The notes: generated by a model not told the origin, from the sequence alone. A DNA stretch of 64,000 nt from JAPHSX01 sp041554195 (GCA_041554195.1 JBFFMJ010000002.1:337938-401937); one strand, 5' to 3'. Counted from the first letter of the stretch, positions 9,482 through 17,206 are shown. Numbers and translations: made by a program.

Positions 9482-9832
9482 TTACATTGTGTGGGTCTGG
9501 CGATCTGACTTCAGGGCCCCGGCCAGATAGGTCTCTATCTTGCCACGCGCGGTGCCACCATCCTGTTCGCTGAACTGCACACCAATACCCGAGGCACGGT
9601 TGCCTTGTGCCCCCTTGGGGGTGATCCAGACGATCTTGCCAGCGACCGGCATCTTCTCGGTCTCATCCATCAGGGTGAGTAGCATAAAGACCTCGTCACC
9701 CAGTTGGTAGACTTTTGTCGTGGGGATAAAAAGACCGCCGTTCTTCACAAAGGGCATGTAGGCCGCATAGAGGGCGCTTTTGTCCTTAATGGTCAGTGAA
9801 AGTATTCCCTGCCTTGGTGATGGTGCTGCCAT
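9482..9832 (-). CDS. PilZ-domain protein
   Basis: About 116 residues. I place the start at MAAPSPRQG (9832): family members begin this way just before GILSLTIKDK, and this avoids overlapping the holB end; an upstream ATG at 9877 lies within holB. The segments FVKNGGLFIPTTK, YQLGDEVFMLLTLMD and GKIVWITPKG...GIGVQF are characteristic of the type IV pilus PilZ protein subfamily that follows holB in many gammaproteobacteria. This subfamily often lacks the RxxxR c-di-GMP motif, and I do not see a clear one here. It probably supports type IV pilus assembly or motility. It is the last gene of the tmk-holB-pilZ run. Confidence 0.85.
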   Translation of the reverse strand: MAAPSPRQGILSLTIKDKSALYAAYMPFVKNGGLFIPTTKVYQLGDEVFMLLTLMDETEKMPVAGKIVWITPKGAQGNRASGIGVQFSEQDGGTARGKIETYLAGALKSDRQTHTM

Positions 9833-9849
9833 ATCTTCTTCTACCTCGT

Positions 9850-10845
9850 CTATCCGCCAACCCGACGCTGTTTCCATGTCAACAACAGCTCTTCAAGTAA
9901 CAGCTGCTGGTTGATCTGGCCACGCATCGAACGCATCCACTCCTGCATGCGCTCGGCGAGCCGCTGCAGAAAATCCAAGTCTACCCTATCCGCGAGGTGG
10001 TGCAACTGCTGATGCAGCCGCGGATTGATGAGTGGTGTGGCCTGTGGCATCTGCTTGATCCGTAACAGATCAACCACTATGCCGTAGAACCAGGGGAGGA
10101 TGCGATCACTGCCGATCTCAAACCAGCTCTGTGCCAGTGCTACGGCAGATTGCTCATCCTGCTCCAGCGCCTGCAGATCGTTACAACGCTGCTGACGCCA
10201 TTCCAACTCACCATTTTCGGCCCAGTGTAACGCACGCAGGGGGGCTCCACCACTCATCTGCAGAAGAGAATCATCATAAAGTTCAATATCTTGCAACCGA
10301 CTTCTCAACCAGGAATCGGCTTCTGGGCCAAACGCTGGCCTTAGCGCGATCTGCTGGCAGCGGCTGCGAATGGTGGCCAGCAGGCTCATCGGGCGATCCG
10401 TTGAAAGAATTAAGGTGGTGTTACCACTCGGTTCTTCCAGGGTCTTTAGTAGGGCATTGGCGGCATTAAGATTGAGGGCATCGGCAGGCTGCAGCTGGAT
10501 TACCCGACCACGGGCGTACTGACTCTTCAGCGACTGAGACTCACCAAGGCCTCGCACCTTGTCGATACCGATCCCCTTCCCCTCCTCCTCCGGCGTGATC
10601 AGCAGATAATCCGGATGACTTCCTGCCGCCAGCAGCAGGCAGCTGCGACATTGGCCGCAGGCGCTACCCCCTGCCAGCTGGTTCTCACACAGCAGGGAGT
10701 GGGCTAGACAACTGGCCAGATGGCGCTTGCCGATACCGGCAACTCCGGTAAGGAGAATGGCATGGGGCAGACGCTGCTGCGCGGCTCGTTCCATCAACCC
10801 TTGCCAGAGCCGTTGCTGCCACGGATAGGGAGTTAAGCCATTCAT
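9850..10845 (-). CDS. holB: DNA polymerase III delta' subunit
   Basis: 331 residues. An AAA+ fold with the P-loop-like GVAGIGKRHLA (about residues 34-44), a zinc module CGQCRSCLLLAAGSHPD, and the sensor-type STDRPMSLLATIRSRCQ, all features of HolB. It is part of the clamp loader that places the beta clamp on DNA. Its start overlaps the tmk end by four bases (ATGA), so the two are translationally coupled. The tmk-holB-pilZ-tatD order is widespread in gammaproteobacteria and supports the call. Confidence 0.93.
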   Translation of the reverse strand: MNGLTPYPWQQRLWQGLMERAAQQRLPHAILLTGVAGIGKRHLASCLAHSLLCENQLAGGSACGQCRSCLLLAAGSHPDYLLITPEEEGKGIGIDKVRGLGESQSLKSQYARGRVIQLQPADALNLNAANALLKTLEEPSGNTTLILSTDRPMSLLATIRSRCQQIALRPAFGPEADSWLRSRLQDIELYDDSLLQMSGGAPLRALHWAENGELEWRQQRCNDLQALEQDEQSAVALAQSWFEIGSDRILPWFYGIVVDLLRIKQMPQATPLINPRLHQQLHHLADRVDLDFLQRLAERMQEWMRSMRGQINQQLLLEELLLTWKQRRVGG

Positions 10846-11480
10846 GCGGCGCTGGAAACCTCTGCCAGGTAGTTACTAATAATGCGATCCAGTTGCGCCT
10901 GTACCTCGGGCAATTGGGGGGAAGCATCAATGATACGGTAGCGCTGCGGTTGTGCCTCGGCGCGGCTCAGGTAACCCTGGCGTACCCGCTCGAAAAAGTC
11001 GATCTCCTCTCGCTCGAAGCGGTCCAGCTCGGCCCGTTCACCGGCGCGGGCCAGTCCCTGTGCCACCGGCAGATCGAGAAAGAAGGTGAGATCCGGGCGC
11101 AGTTCGCCCTGTACCCACTGCTCAAGCAGGGCAATGCGAGCATTGGCAATGCCGCGTCCGGCTCCCTGATAGGCGTAGGTGGCATCGGTAAAGCGATCGC
11201 ACAGCACCCACTTGCCAGCCTCCAGGGCGGGCACAATCAACTCATTGAGGTGTTGGGCGCGGGCAGCAAACATCAGCAACAGCTCGGTGTCACTAGCCAT
11301 CGCCTGCTGGCGGTGGTCCAGCAACAGCTCACGAATGGTTTCGCCAAGTGGGGTGCCACCGGGCTCGCGGGTGAGAACCACCTCAATGCCGGCCTGTTGC
11401 AGGCGCTGATGGATAAAGTTGAGATTGGTGCTCTTGCCACTGCCCTCGCTGCCTTCGAGGGTGATAAAGCGTCCGCGCAT
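10842..11480 (-). CDS. tmk: Thymidylate kinase
   Basis: 212 residues, usual length. The P-loop GSEGSGKST is at residues 10-18, the dTMP-binding REPGGTPLGE follows, then DRFTDATYAYQGAGRG (the DRY-type motif), and the lid region around LARAGERAELDRFE. The enzyme phosphorylates dTMP to dTDP in the cytoplasm for DNA synthesis. It overlaps holB by four bases. Confidence 0.95.
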   Translation of the reverse strand: MRGRFITLEGSEGSGKSTNLNFIHQRLQQAGIEVVLTREPGGTPLGETIRELLLDHRQQAMASDTELLLMFAARAQHLNELIVPALEAGKWVLCDRFTDATYAYQGAGRGIANARIALLEQWVQGELRPDLTFFLDLPVAQGLARAGERAELDRFEREEIDFFERVRQGYLSRAEAQPQRYRIIDASPQLPEVQAQLDRIISNYLAEVSSAA

Positions 11481-11554
11481 ATCGGGGGTTCCGTGTCGTT
11501 GTTATCGGATTGGAGCGGTGATCCTACCCGTGGTGGCAGCGGAAGGAAAGCGCT

Positions 11555-12145
11555 TCACTGTGTCGCACTACCTTCCTCGGTAGGAGTAGACTGAGCCTGC
11601 GGCAACAGCTTTGCCATCCCCTCCTTGAGTGGCTTAATTACCGCCGGGGCCTCCACCTCTATCACCGTTTCGATGACCCATTTATTATCCTCTCCCCCCA
11701 TCACCGCATCGACACTGGTGCCGAAGTAGCGAAGCATCGGATATCCGGGGCTACCGTCAATGATACCGAACTCGGAGTAGGCGTCGAGGCGCTGATTGAG
11801 TTTCTCGACAAATGCCCCCTGATAGTCGCCCGCTCCCAGCTCTTCGACCTGATTCTCTACCATGGTCTGAATAAGGTGGGCTGCCAGCGCCTGGGTGAAA
11901 CGTATGCGCTCCTCCTGCGGCAGTTCTTCGTAGGCAATCCGGTCGGCCAACTGCAGCAGAAATATTCCGAATTCACCAATAACATCAAGAAGTTGAGCGT
12001 TATCCTTAAAGTTAAATCCGGCGCTATACATCTTGTTGGCCGTATCGGCAGAGAGCTTCCAGATGTTCATCCCCATGGCACCGGCGATGGTCTCTACTGA
12101 TTTAGGTTTCTGTTTGTTGTGAAACTTGGTTCTGATACGCGCCAT
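11555..12145 (-). CDS. Unrecognised protein, about 196 aa
   Basis: I chose the second ATG (12145, protein MARIRTKFHNKQ) because a GAGG ribosome-binding site lies about 8 bases before it; the first ATG at 12157 overlaps that site. The protein has a basic start, a predicted helical middle (FGIFLLQLADRIAYEELPQEERIRFTQ is amphipathic), and a beta-rich C-terminal part. There is no signal peptide, transmembrane segment or cysteine cluster. I do not recognise the family. It is a well-formed coding gene with normal codon use, upstream of tmk but separated from it by about 75 bp. Confidence 0.7.
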   Translation of the reverse strand: MARIRTKFHNKQKPKSVETIAGAMGMNIWKLSADTANKMYSAGFNFKDNAQLLDVIGEFGIFLLQLADRIAYEELPQEERIRFTQALAAHLIQTMVENQVEELGAGDYQGAFVEKLNQRLDAYSEFGIIDGSPGYPMLRYFGTSVDAVMGGEDNKWVIETVIEVEAPAVIKPLKEGMAKLLPQAQSTPTEEGSATQ

Positions 12146-12276
12146 GGGGATCCTCATGAAGGTTCTGGGGGGAGCGATAAACTTGCGCCATGTTGGCAGT
12201 CAGTTATACCGCGTGCTAGCCTAAAATCAAAGGCCAACTAGTTTACTAGGCAATAACTTGCCACTACAAGTATTAG

Positions 12277-13338
12277 ATGGGGCTTATAGTGTCCAATGGC
12301 AATACAAAAGATCGCGTACTGATTGAGACGGTGCAGCAAAACTGTCATCTCTCTGATGCCCACCATGCACGCGACTACTCGCTCTGTATCTACCTGTTAA
12401 AGATGCGAGAGTTTTACCGCTGGGAACAGGGCATAGCCTTTTCTGACACACTCCCTAAGGGACCGTTGGGTGAGTGGCTAACGGCACGAGAGCGCCTCTG
12501 GGAGCAGATCCAGCACGAAGAGTTTCGGCCCCTGGTCTTGGATAATGGCACTTTTCTCCCCTTTAATAGTGAGATGATTAATACCCAGCTGGCCGATGAG
12601 GGGCTGGTATACAGCGGCGGTTACTGTGGCGTCAAGCCCCATTTTTTCCTGGCAGAACTAGAACGCATTGAACAGAGTGAAGGGGCAAGGATCTACATCT
12701 CTGGGCGAGAGTTGGCACGAGAACTCACTGCCCCTCCGGCAATGAGCCTGGGTCATAGTGTGTTTCTGCGCCGAGAGTCACTGCGTCGCATGATTTGGGA
12801 GAAATTAGAGGAGTGGGGCTGGCAGGATCCACATCGGGCCATCGCGCGTGCCACCGCCTTTTATAATTTTGATGGCGATCTAGAACTTGCATTGGACGCC
12901 ATTACCGCGGATGAGATAGAAACGCTGTTACAACACGAGTTAGGAGAGCTGGCTATAGGTCGTGAGCTGGGTTCTGAGTGGGAGGCGATGCTAGCCGCCC
13001 TGCCCCGCTGCCGTGCCGAATTCTACCTGCGTGCCGTGCGTGACCATCTGGTCGATTGTAGTCGAACCCTGCCCTGGCTACTGGCGGAGGGGCGTGATGC
13101 CGCCCTGCACTTCTACTTCGCTAATTTCACTACTCTACGTAAGTCTATTTTTCCCGAACTCGAAATCGCCTATCATTCCTGGTTACAGGGGGATAAAGGT
13201 AAGACATTAGATACGACTGTAAAGAGGGGGGGTGAGCTGTGGCGCAGCAAAGCGCTGAAGGCACTCGCGATTTATCGGGAGATTGGTGATGACACTAGTG
13301 AACTAATGCAGCGGCTCAATCAGTTGGAGAAAGAGTAG
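12277..13338 (+). CDS. Conserved cytoplasmic protein resembling the Sfum_1244 family, possibly DsrS-like
   Basis: 353 residues (about 40 kDa), no signal peptide, no membrane helix. Distinctive segments are LCIYLLKMREFYRWEQG, GPLGEWLTARERLWE, GLVYSGGYCGVKPHFFLAELE, SGRELARELTAPPAM and FLRRESLRRMIWEKLEEW. From memory this pattern belongs to the uncharacterised Sfum_1244-type proteins of dsr-carrying bacteria. The size agrees with the roughly 41-kDa soluble DsrS protein encoded at the end of the Allochromatium dsr operon. I cannot verify homology to DsrS, so no symbol is given. It converges on the rspA-cas6 block across a bidirectional terminator. Function unknown; a role in dsr control is inference from location. 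Confidence 0.7.
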   Translation: MGLIVSNGNTKDRVLIETVQQNCHLSDAHHARDYSLCIYLLKMREFYRWEQGIAFSDTLPKGPLGEWLTARERLWEQIQHEEFRPLVLDNGTFLPFNSEMINTQLADEGLVYSGGYCGVKPHFFLAELERIEQSEGARIYISGRELARELTAPPAMSLGHSVFLRRESLRRMIWEKLEEWGWQDPHRAIARATAFYNFDGDLELALDAITADEIETLLQHELGELAIGRELGSEWEAMLAALPRCRAEFYLRAVRDHLVDCSRTLPWLLAEGRDAALHFYFANFTTLRKSIFPELEIAYHSWLQGDKGKTLDTTVKRGGELWRSKALKALAIYREIGDDTSELMQRLNQLEKE

Positions 13339-13342
13339 AGAC

Positions 13343-13375
13343 AAAAAAAGGCCCGCAGATGCGGGCCTTCCTCTT
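13343..13375. terminator. Bidirectional terminator between the Sfum_1244-type gene and the RspA-type gene
   Basis: AAGGCCCGC, AGAT loop, GCGGGCCTT: a 9-bp perfect stem. On the minus strand it is followed by TTTTTTTG, an ideal intrinsic terminator for the rspA-side transcript. On the plus side TTCCTCTTT follows. It serves two convergent genes. Confidence 0.85.
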
Positions 13376-13400
13376 TAACCGAAAGCTTTGAGACTAACGA

Positions 13401-13739
13401 TTAATAACCACCTTTACGACGGCTCTCAGGCAGGCCACCGATCTTGGCGGCTTGCTTGGAAGGCTGCATCGGGAACAGGTTGTAGACATCCTTGCTGCTT
13501 ACCTTCTCGCCCCACTTATCAGACATTGCCTTTACGATATTGCGATCATTAGGCTGAGTGCCATTGTTATTAATGTACTCATCACGCAGGAAATTGATCA
13601 CATCCCATGACTTGTCAGTCAGCTCAACGCCCTCGGCAGCGGCAATAACTTTTGCAACGTCCTCATTCCACTCATCGATATTGACCAAATAGCCCTTTTC
13701 GTTGGTTTCGAGGGTAGCACCGTTTACTTCATAACCCAT
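13401..13739 (-). CDS. rspA: DsrC/TusE-family paralogue lacking both C-terminal cysteines (RspA type)
   Basis: 112 residues that align end to end with DsrC at 19533-19868. Shared features include NEKGYLVNIDEWNEDVAK, a WDVINFLRDEY helix and the tail LFPMQPSKQAAKIGGLPESR. The tail is where DsrC carries its two redox cysteines. Here the first is alanine and the last is absent; the tail ends RRKGGY and the whole protein contains no cysteine. It therefore cannot carry persulfide or trisulfide. Cysteine-free members of this family have been named RspA and proposed to be regulatory. A strong AAGGAG site precedes the ATG. It is the last gene of a minus-strand run with the Cas6-like gene, ending at the terminator 13343-13375. 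Confidence 0.88.
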   Translation of the reverse strand: MGYEVNGATLETNEKGYLVNIDEWNEDVAKVIAAAEGVELTDKSWDVINFLRDEYINNNGTQPNDRNIVKAMSDKWGEKVSSKDVYNLFPMQPSKQAAKIGGLPESRRKGGY

Positions 13740-13805
13740 GGGTAGCTCCTTACACTAATCTTCGTTAATTACTAGTTGATTAAAAACTGATATATCGGGA
13801 ATATT

Positions 13806-14474
13806 TTAAACAGTCTTGTGCGCAATGAACAGACCGCATCCCAATTTCTTGTGTGATTTTGCCCCCACCCCGCGTTCCTGCAGAGTGATCGCATCATCAA
13901 AACTGAGCTCCGCCACAAGCAGACTGCGGGTGATGAGCTCCCCTTGCGGTGTGCTAAGGCTATGTTCCTTGCCACACAATATCTTCTTAAAACGCAAACC
14001 CATACCGCGCAACTCGCCGATAATGCGCTGTAAAAAGTGCTCTTCGTCCTCTCCCGGCTCGGCTGCCACATGGCGCGAGTAGAGTGAAGGACAGACCTCC
14101 AGCAGACGTTTGCTGGCCTGAAGCACCTTCATAGGGTTACCAGCTACATCTAGCTGCTGACCACAAAGCGCCATCGCATCGTCTATGCGCTCTGCCGGAA
14201 CACGTAACACCAGCTTGGTACGGCGTGATAGATAGATGATGTCATCGGCCGCTTCCGGGCGCTCCCAGCCATTACCAGAATCGGCACCGTGAATCATGTG
14301 TAATGCGGCGACATCATTCTCGGCAAACCACGGCAGGACCTGCTGAATGGCGACAGAAAGTGGATGCGCATGATCAACAGGAAGCACCTTACACTCGATG
14401 CTGAACTGTAGATCGACCACATTTTGCGGCACTACAAACTGGGAGATATCGTCGTCTTCTGTCTGCCAATGCAT
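13806..14474 (-). CDS. Stand-alone Cas6/Cmx6-family protein (type I-MYXAN CRISPR RNA endonuclease family)
   Basis: 222 residues. The order of segments matches the Cas6/Cmx6 family: DLQFSIECKVLPVDHAHPLS near the start, a LPWF helix, HMIHGADSGNGW, YLSRRTKLVLRVPAERI with LDVAG after it, an LYSRHV strand, GLRFKKILCGKE, RSLLVAEL, and the C-terminal glycine-rich LQERGVGAKSHKKLGCGLF. This is a tandem ferredoxin-like RNA-binding fold; relatives cut repeat RNA in CRISPR systems. No cas1, cas2, effector gene or repeat array is present in the window. The gene is 12 bp after the helical-protein gene and 66 bp before rspA, suggesting one transcript. Whether it cuts RNA, and which RNA, is unknown; the catalytic residue cannot be assigned by eye. 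Confidence 0.82.
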   Translation of the reverse strand: MHWQTEDDDISQFVVPQNVVDLQFSIECKVLPVDHAHPLSVAIQQVLPWFAENDVAALHMIHGADSGNGWERPEAADDIIYLSRRTKLVLRVPAERIDDAMALCGQQLDVAGNPMKVLQASKRLLEVCPSLYSRHVAAEPGEDEEHFLQRIIGELRGMGLRFKKILCGKEHSLSTPQGELITRSLLVAELSFDDAITLQERGVGAKSHKKLGCGLFIAHKTV

Positions 14475-14486
14475 GGGATTATCTCA

Positions 14487-15191
14487 CTAGGCCGGGATTT
14501 TCTCGCGCAGGGCATCACGGTCAATCCACCACTGCCCCTCGGGTACGAGAACATCGACGATTTTCGACAAACGTGGGAGGAACTTGCTAGGATCGTTCAG
14601 CTCCAGGCGTTCTATCCATATATCGAAAAGCTCCTGCGTATCACAGGCACCGTTGGTATGACGACGCGCCACGCTTCCCATTAACTGGTTGGTGAAAAAT
14701 CCCAGTTCCTCGCGCTGCTTGCCTTCGGTGCGAACATCAACAATATAGGTCGCTACCGCTGCGGCTACGGCTGCACCGTCGGAGTCTGGAGGGGTCTCAT
14801 CGACGAGATGCTGAAGCATCGCGACACTCAATTCCGGATCAATCGGGTAGGTGACCCCGAGCCAGATACCGTGTGCCAGTGCCAGTACCGCATCATCCTG
14901 CTCCGACTGATAGATAATGTCACAGGCCTCAACAGCGCTTAGCCAGTTCTCATTGGCTACAGCGATCTCAAAGGCCTCTTTGGCTACCCGCCAGGCATCC
15001 TTATTACGCTCAACGAGATCCAGCAAAATATAGCCACTATCCAGCAGCGGTTTTATACGATCAGTACCTGTCGCACTCTGCAGTACGGTCTCATGTTCAG
15101 CGAGCTTTTGCGTTAGCAGCTCACTCGATTGAATCGCGTCGTTTGAGCACTCGGCTTCAGCATGGTGCTCTTCAGTATCCAGATATTTCAC
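14487..15191 (-). CDS. Unrecognised helical protein linked to the Cas6-like gene
   Basis: About 234 residues from a GTG at 15191, preceded at good spacing by AAGGGG; a TTG at 15206 would add five residues. The N-terminal 45 residues are acidic and probably disordered. The rest is a series of amphipathic helices (LLDSGYILLDLVERNKDAWRV, WLSAVEACDIIYQSEQDDAV and others) reminiscent of TPR or other alpha-solenoid repeats, which usually mediate protein contacts. There is no signal peptide or membrane segment. It is spaced 12 bp from the Cas6-like gene and so is probably co-translated with it. I do not recognise a named family. Confidence 0.65.
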   Translation of the reverse strand: MKYLDTEEHHAEAECSNDAIQSSELLTQKLAEHETVLQSATGTDRIKPLLDSGYILLDLVERNKDAWRVAKEAFEIAVANENWLSAVEACDIIYQSEQDDAVLALAHGIWLGVTYPIDPELSVAMLQHLVDETPPDSDGAAVAAAVATYIVDVRTEGKQREELGFFTNQLMGSVARRHTNGACDTQELFDIWIERLELNDPSKFLPRLSKIVDVLVPEGQWWIDRDALREKIPA

Positions 15192-15252
15192 ATCTACCCC
15201 TTGCAATGACTTATTTTGTTGCCTGTTACAAACCCCCTCTATACCTTATATA

Positions 15253-15429
15253 TTAGGTAAAGGAGGCCTCCAGCCTGTCCTCCCAGTTCTCCGGGGTATC
15301 GGGATATGGGGGTTTAACATCGATACGGAAGAACATTTCGGACTTTGACCGTAGTTTAACGACCTCTAATAGTTCATCAAAGTTCTGTAGTTCGGGATTC
15401 TGAATCAGTACTTCACTCAGGTATAACAT
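15253..15429 (-). CDS. Small acidic protein, 58 aa, function unknown
   Basis: The sequence starts MLYLSEVLIQNPELQNFDELL and ends PYPDTPENWEDRLEASFT. I chose the ATG at 15429 with a weak GAG-type site upstream; a TTG at 15441 is an alternative (62 aa). The first half could form one or two helices, the second half is proline-rich. It is the first frame of the minus-strand block that continues with the helical protein, Cas6-like protein and RspA. The small size makes this call tentative. Confidence 0.4.
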   Translation of the reverse strand: MLYLSEVLIQNPELQNFDELLEVVKLRSKSEMFFRIDVKPPYPDTPENWEDRLEASFT

Positions 15430-15738
15430 AAGCTTACTCAATATACTTGTCTGTTAACATGGGTCTGATATGTGAACCCACCTGCTGTAACTCAAGGGGC
15501 ATAGTATCAGTTTTTCCTAATACGCCATATAATACCACACTAGCTTACTCGTATATGTCATTTCACCCGTGAGCGTAGAGATGTAGGGGATAACCCTGAA
15601 ATAATAATTTTCTTGCCCATTAGTAGAAACTATGAGCTATTTTCTCTATCTGACATCAAAAAAACACCGTAAGTAATTGTATTTTCTATAAATGCAATAA
15701 TATTTATAACCGGATAGAACATGTTTTCAATGATTTCA

Positions 15739-15758
15739 TATATCCCATTCAGGATATA
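15739..15758. promoter_or_regulatory. Perfect inverted repeat upstream of dsrA, candidate operator
   Basis: TATATCC and GGATATA arms with a 6-bp spacer (CATTCA), about 200 bp before the dsrA start and directly beside the C-tract. The 20-bp symmetry fits a dimeric regulator site. No known consensus is recognised; it is not a NarL heptamer pair. Confidence 0.4.
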
Positions 15759-15760
15759 CG

Positions 15761-15779
15761 CCCCCTCCCCCCCTCCCCC
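15761..15779 (-). repeat. G-tract (G5-A-G7-A-G5 on the minus strand), potential G-quadruplex
   Basis: The plus strand reads C5-T-C7-T-C5. On the minus strand this gives enough guanines for four runs of three with one-base loops, so a quadruplex could form in the DNA or in a minus-strand transcript. It lies about 180 bp upstream of dsrA next to an inverted repeat. Confidence 0.5.
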
Positions 15780-15883
15780 ATCAGAAAGGTTATGTGGCCC
15801 ATAAGGAACTTCTAAACTTCTGCCCCATATTGAGAGTTGCTGATTTTGCGTCTCTTCAATCCATGCAGGATTTTTTGTAGTAC

Positions 15884-15914
15884 TTGCAGCCTTAGTAGGC
15901 ATGGCTTACATAAT
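15884..15914 (+). promoter_or_regulatory. Possible sigma-70 promoter of the dsr operon
   Basis: TTGCAG (15884-15889) and CATAAT (15909-15914) with a 19-bp spacer, somewhat longer than optimal. It would give a 5' leader of roughly 40 bases before dsrA. Prediction by eye only. Confidence 0.3.
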
Positions 15915-15958
15915 GAAGCCGGCCAACAACCAAATAAGTCTGACGGAGTAAATATAGT

Positions 15959-17197
15959 ATGGCTAAAAAGATGATCGACACACCTAACCTTGACCAGCTA
16001 GTAGACGGCCCATGGCCGAGCTTTGTTAGCGGCCTCAAGCGTCTGGCAAATGACAACGATATGATGGTTGACCTGATCGGTCAGCTGGAAACCTCTTACC
16101 AGACCAAAAAAGGTTACTGGAAAGGTGGTACCGTTGGCGTCATCGGTTACGGTGGTGGCGTTATTCCCCGTTTCACCGAGCTGATGGACGACAACCACAA
16201 GCCTCTGTTCCCTGCAGCGGCTGAGTTCCACACCCTGCGTATCATGCCCCCTGCCGGCAACCACTACACCACCGACGTTATGCGTAAGTTCTGTGATGTA
16301 TGGGAAAAGTACGGTTCAGGCCTCATCGCCTTCCATGGCCAGTCTGGCGACATCATGTTCCAGGGCTGCACCACCGACAACGTACAGCCTGCCTTTGACG
16401 AGCTGAACGAGATGGGTTTCGACCTCGGTGGCGCCGGTCCTGCTGTTCGTACCGGTATGAGCTGTGTTGGTGCCGCACGTTGTGAGCAGTCCTGCTTCGA
16501 CGAGCAGCGTACCCACCGTACCCTGGTTAACGCCTTCCTTGACGACATGCACCGCCCTGCACTGCCTTACAAGATGAAGTTCAAGGTCTCTGGCTGCGCC
16601 AACGACTGCATGAACGCGATTCACCGTTCAGACTTCGCTGTAATCGGCACCTGGCGTGACGAGATGATCGTTGATCAGGACGAGGTTAAAGCCTACGTTG
16701 CTGCCAAGGGTCGTAAGAGCGTTGTTGACAACGTTATCACCCGCTGCCCGACCAGCGCTCTGAGCCTGAACGACGACGATACCCTCGATGTTGACAACAA
16801 GGCCTGTGTACGTTGCATGCACTGCCTGAACGTTATGAACAAGGCCCTGAGCCCGGGTAACGACAGAGGCGCATCTATCCTTATCGGTGGTAAGCGTACC
16901 CTGAAGATCGGCGACCTGATGGGTACCGTAATCGTTCCTTTCATGAAGCTGGAAGACGACGACGATTTCGAAGCTATTGAAGAGCTGGCCGGTGAGGTCA
17001 TCGACTTCTTCGCTGAGAACGCACTTGAGCACGAGCGTACCGGTGAGATGATCGAGCGTATCGGTCTGGTTAACTTCCTCGAAGGCATCGGTGTTGAAGT
17101 TGACCCCAACATGATCAGCGAGCCGCGCAGCAACTCCTACGTCCGTATGGATGGTTGGGATGAAGAAGCTGCCAAGTGGGCTGAGCGTCAAGCTTAA
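15959..17197 (+). CDS. dsrA: Reverse dissimilatory sulfite reductase alpha subunit
   Basis: 412 residues. With DsrB it forms the cytoplasmic alpha2beta2 siroheme enzyme that, in the oxidative direction, converts DsrC-bound sulfane sulfur towards sulfite. Siroheme-[4Fe-4S] ligands are seen as CVGAARCEQSC (Cys169, 175, 179) and GCANDC (about 211-216). The inserted ferredoxin domain has RCPTSAL and CVRCMHCLNVMNKA (about 260-295). A CGGAG site lies about 10 bp before the ATG. First gene of the operon dsrABEFHCMKLJOP. Its strong preference for codons such as GGT, CGT and GTT suggests high expression. Co-occurrence with dsrEFH, dsrL and dsrN supports oxidative function. Confidence 0.97.
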   Translation: MAKKMIDTPNLDQLVDGPWPSFVSGLKRLANDNDMMVDLIGQLETSYQTKKGYWKGGTVGVIGYGGGVIPRFTELMDDNHKPLFPAAAEFHTLRIMPPAGNHYTTDVMRKFCDVWEKYGSGLIAFHGQSGDIMFQGCTTDNVQPAFDELNEMGFDLGGAGPAVRTGMSCVGAARCEQSCFDEQRTHRTLVNAFLDDMHRPALPYKMKFKVSGCANDCMNAIHRSDFAVIGTWRDEMIVDQDEVKAYVAAKGRKSVVDNVITRCPTSALSLNDDDTLDVDNKACVRCMHCLNVMNKALSPGNDRGASILIGGKRTLKIGDLMGTVIVPFMKLEDDDDFEAIEELAGEVIDFFAENALEHERTGEMIERIGLVNFLEGIGVEVDPNMISEPRSNSYVRMDGWDEEAAKWAERQA

Positions 17198-17206
17198 TTG
17201 ATTAGT

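Larger units (their letters stand above)
15442..15958. promoter_or_regulatory. dsrA upstream regulatory region, AT-rich
   Basis: About 517 bp between two divergent transcription units with no convincing gene. It contains a perfect inverted repeat TATAAAT-N8-ATTTATA (15687-15708), a second perfect inverted repeat TATATCC-N6-GGATATA (15739-15758), a C-tract (15761-15779) and a possible dsrA promoter (15884-15914). A consensus -10 TATAAT occurs at 15528-15533 but without a good -35. The composition is clearly more AT-rich than the flanking genes. The dyads could be operators or could simply be chance AT palindromes. Confidence 0.55.

Noticed and set aside
15630..15902. 90-residue minus-strand open frame in the dsrA upstream region
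   Set aside because: No ribosome site, low-complexity sequence through the G-tract (GGGGEG), and its start lies in the likely dsr promoter. Treated as regulatory DNA.
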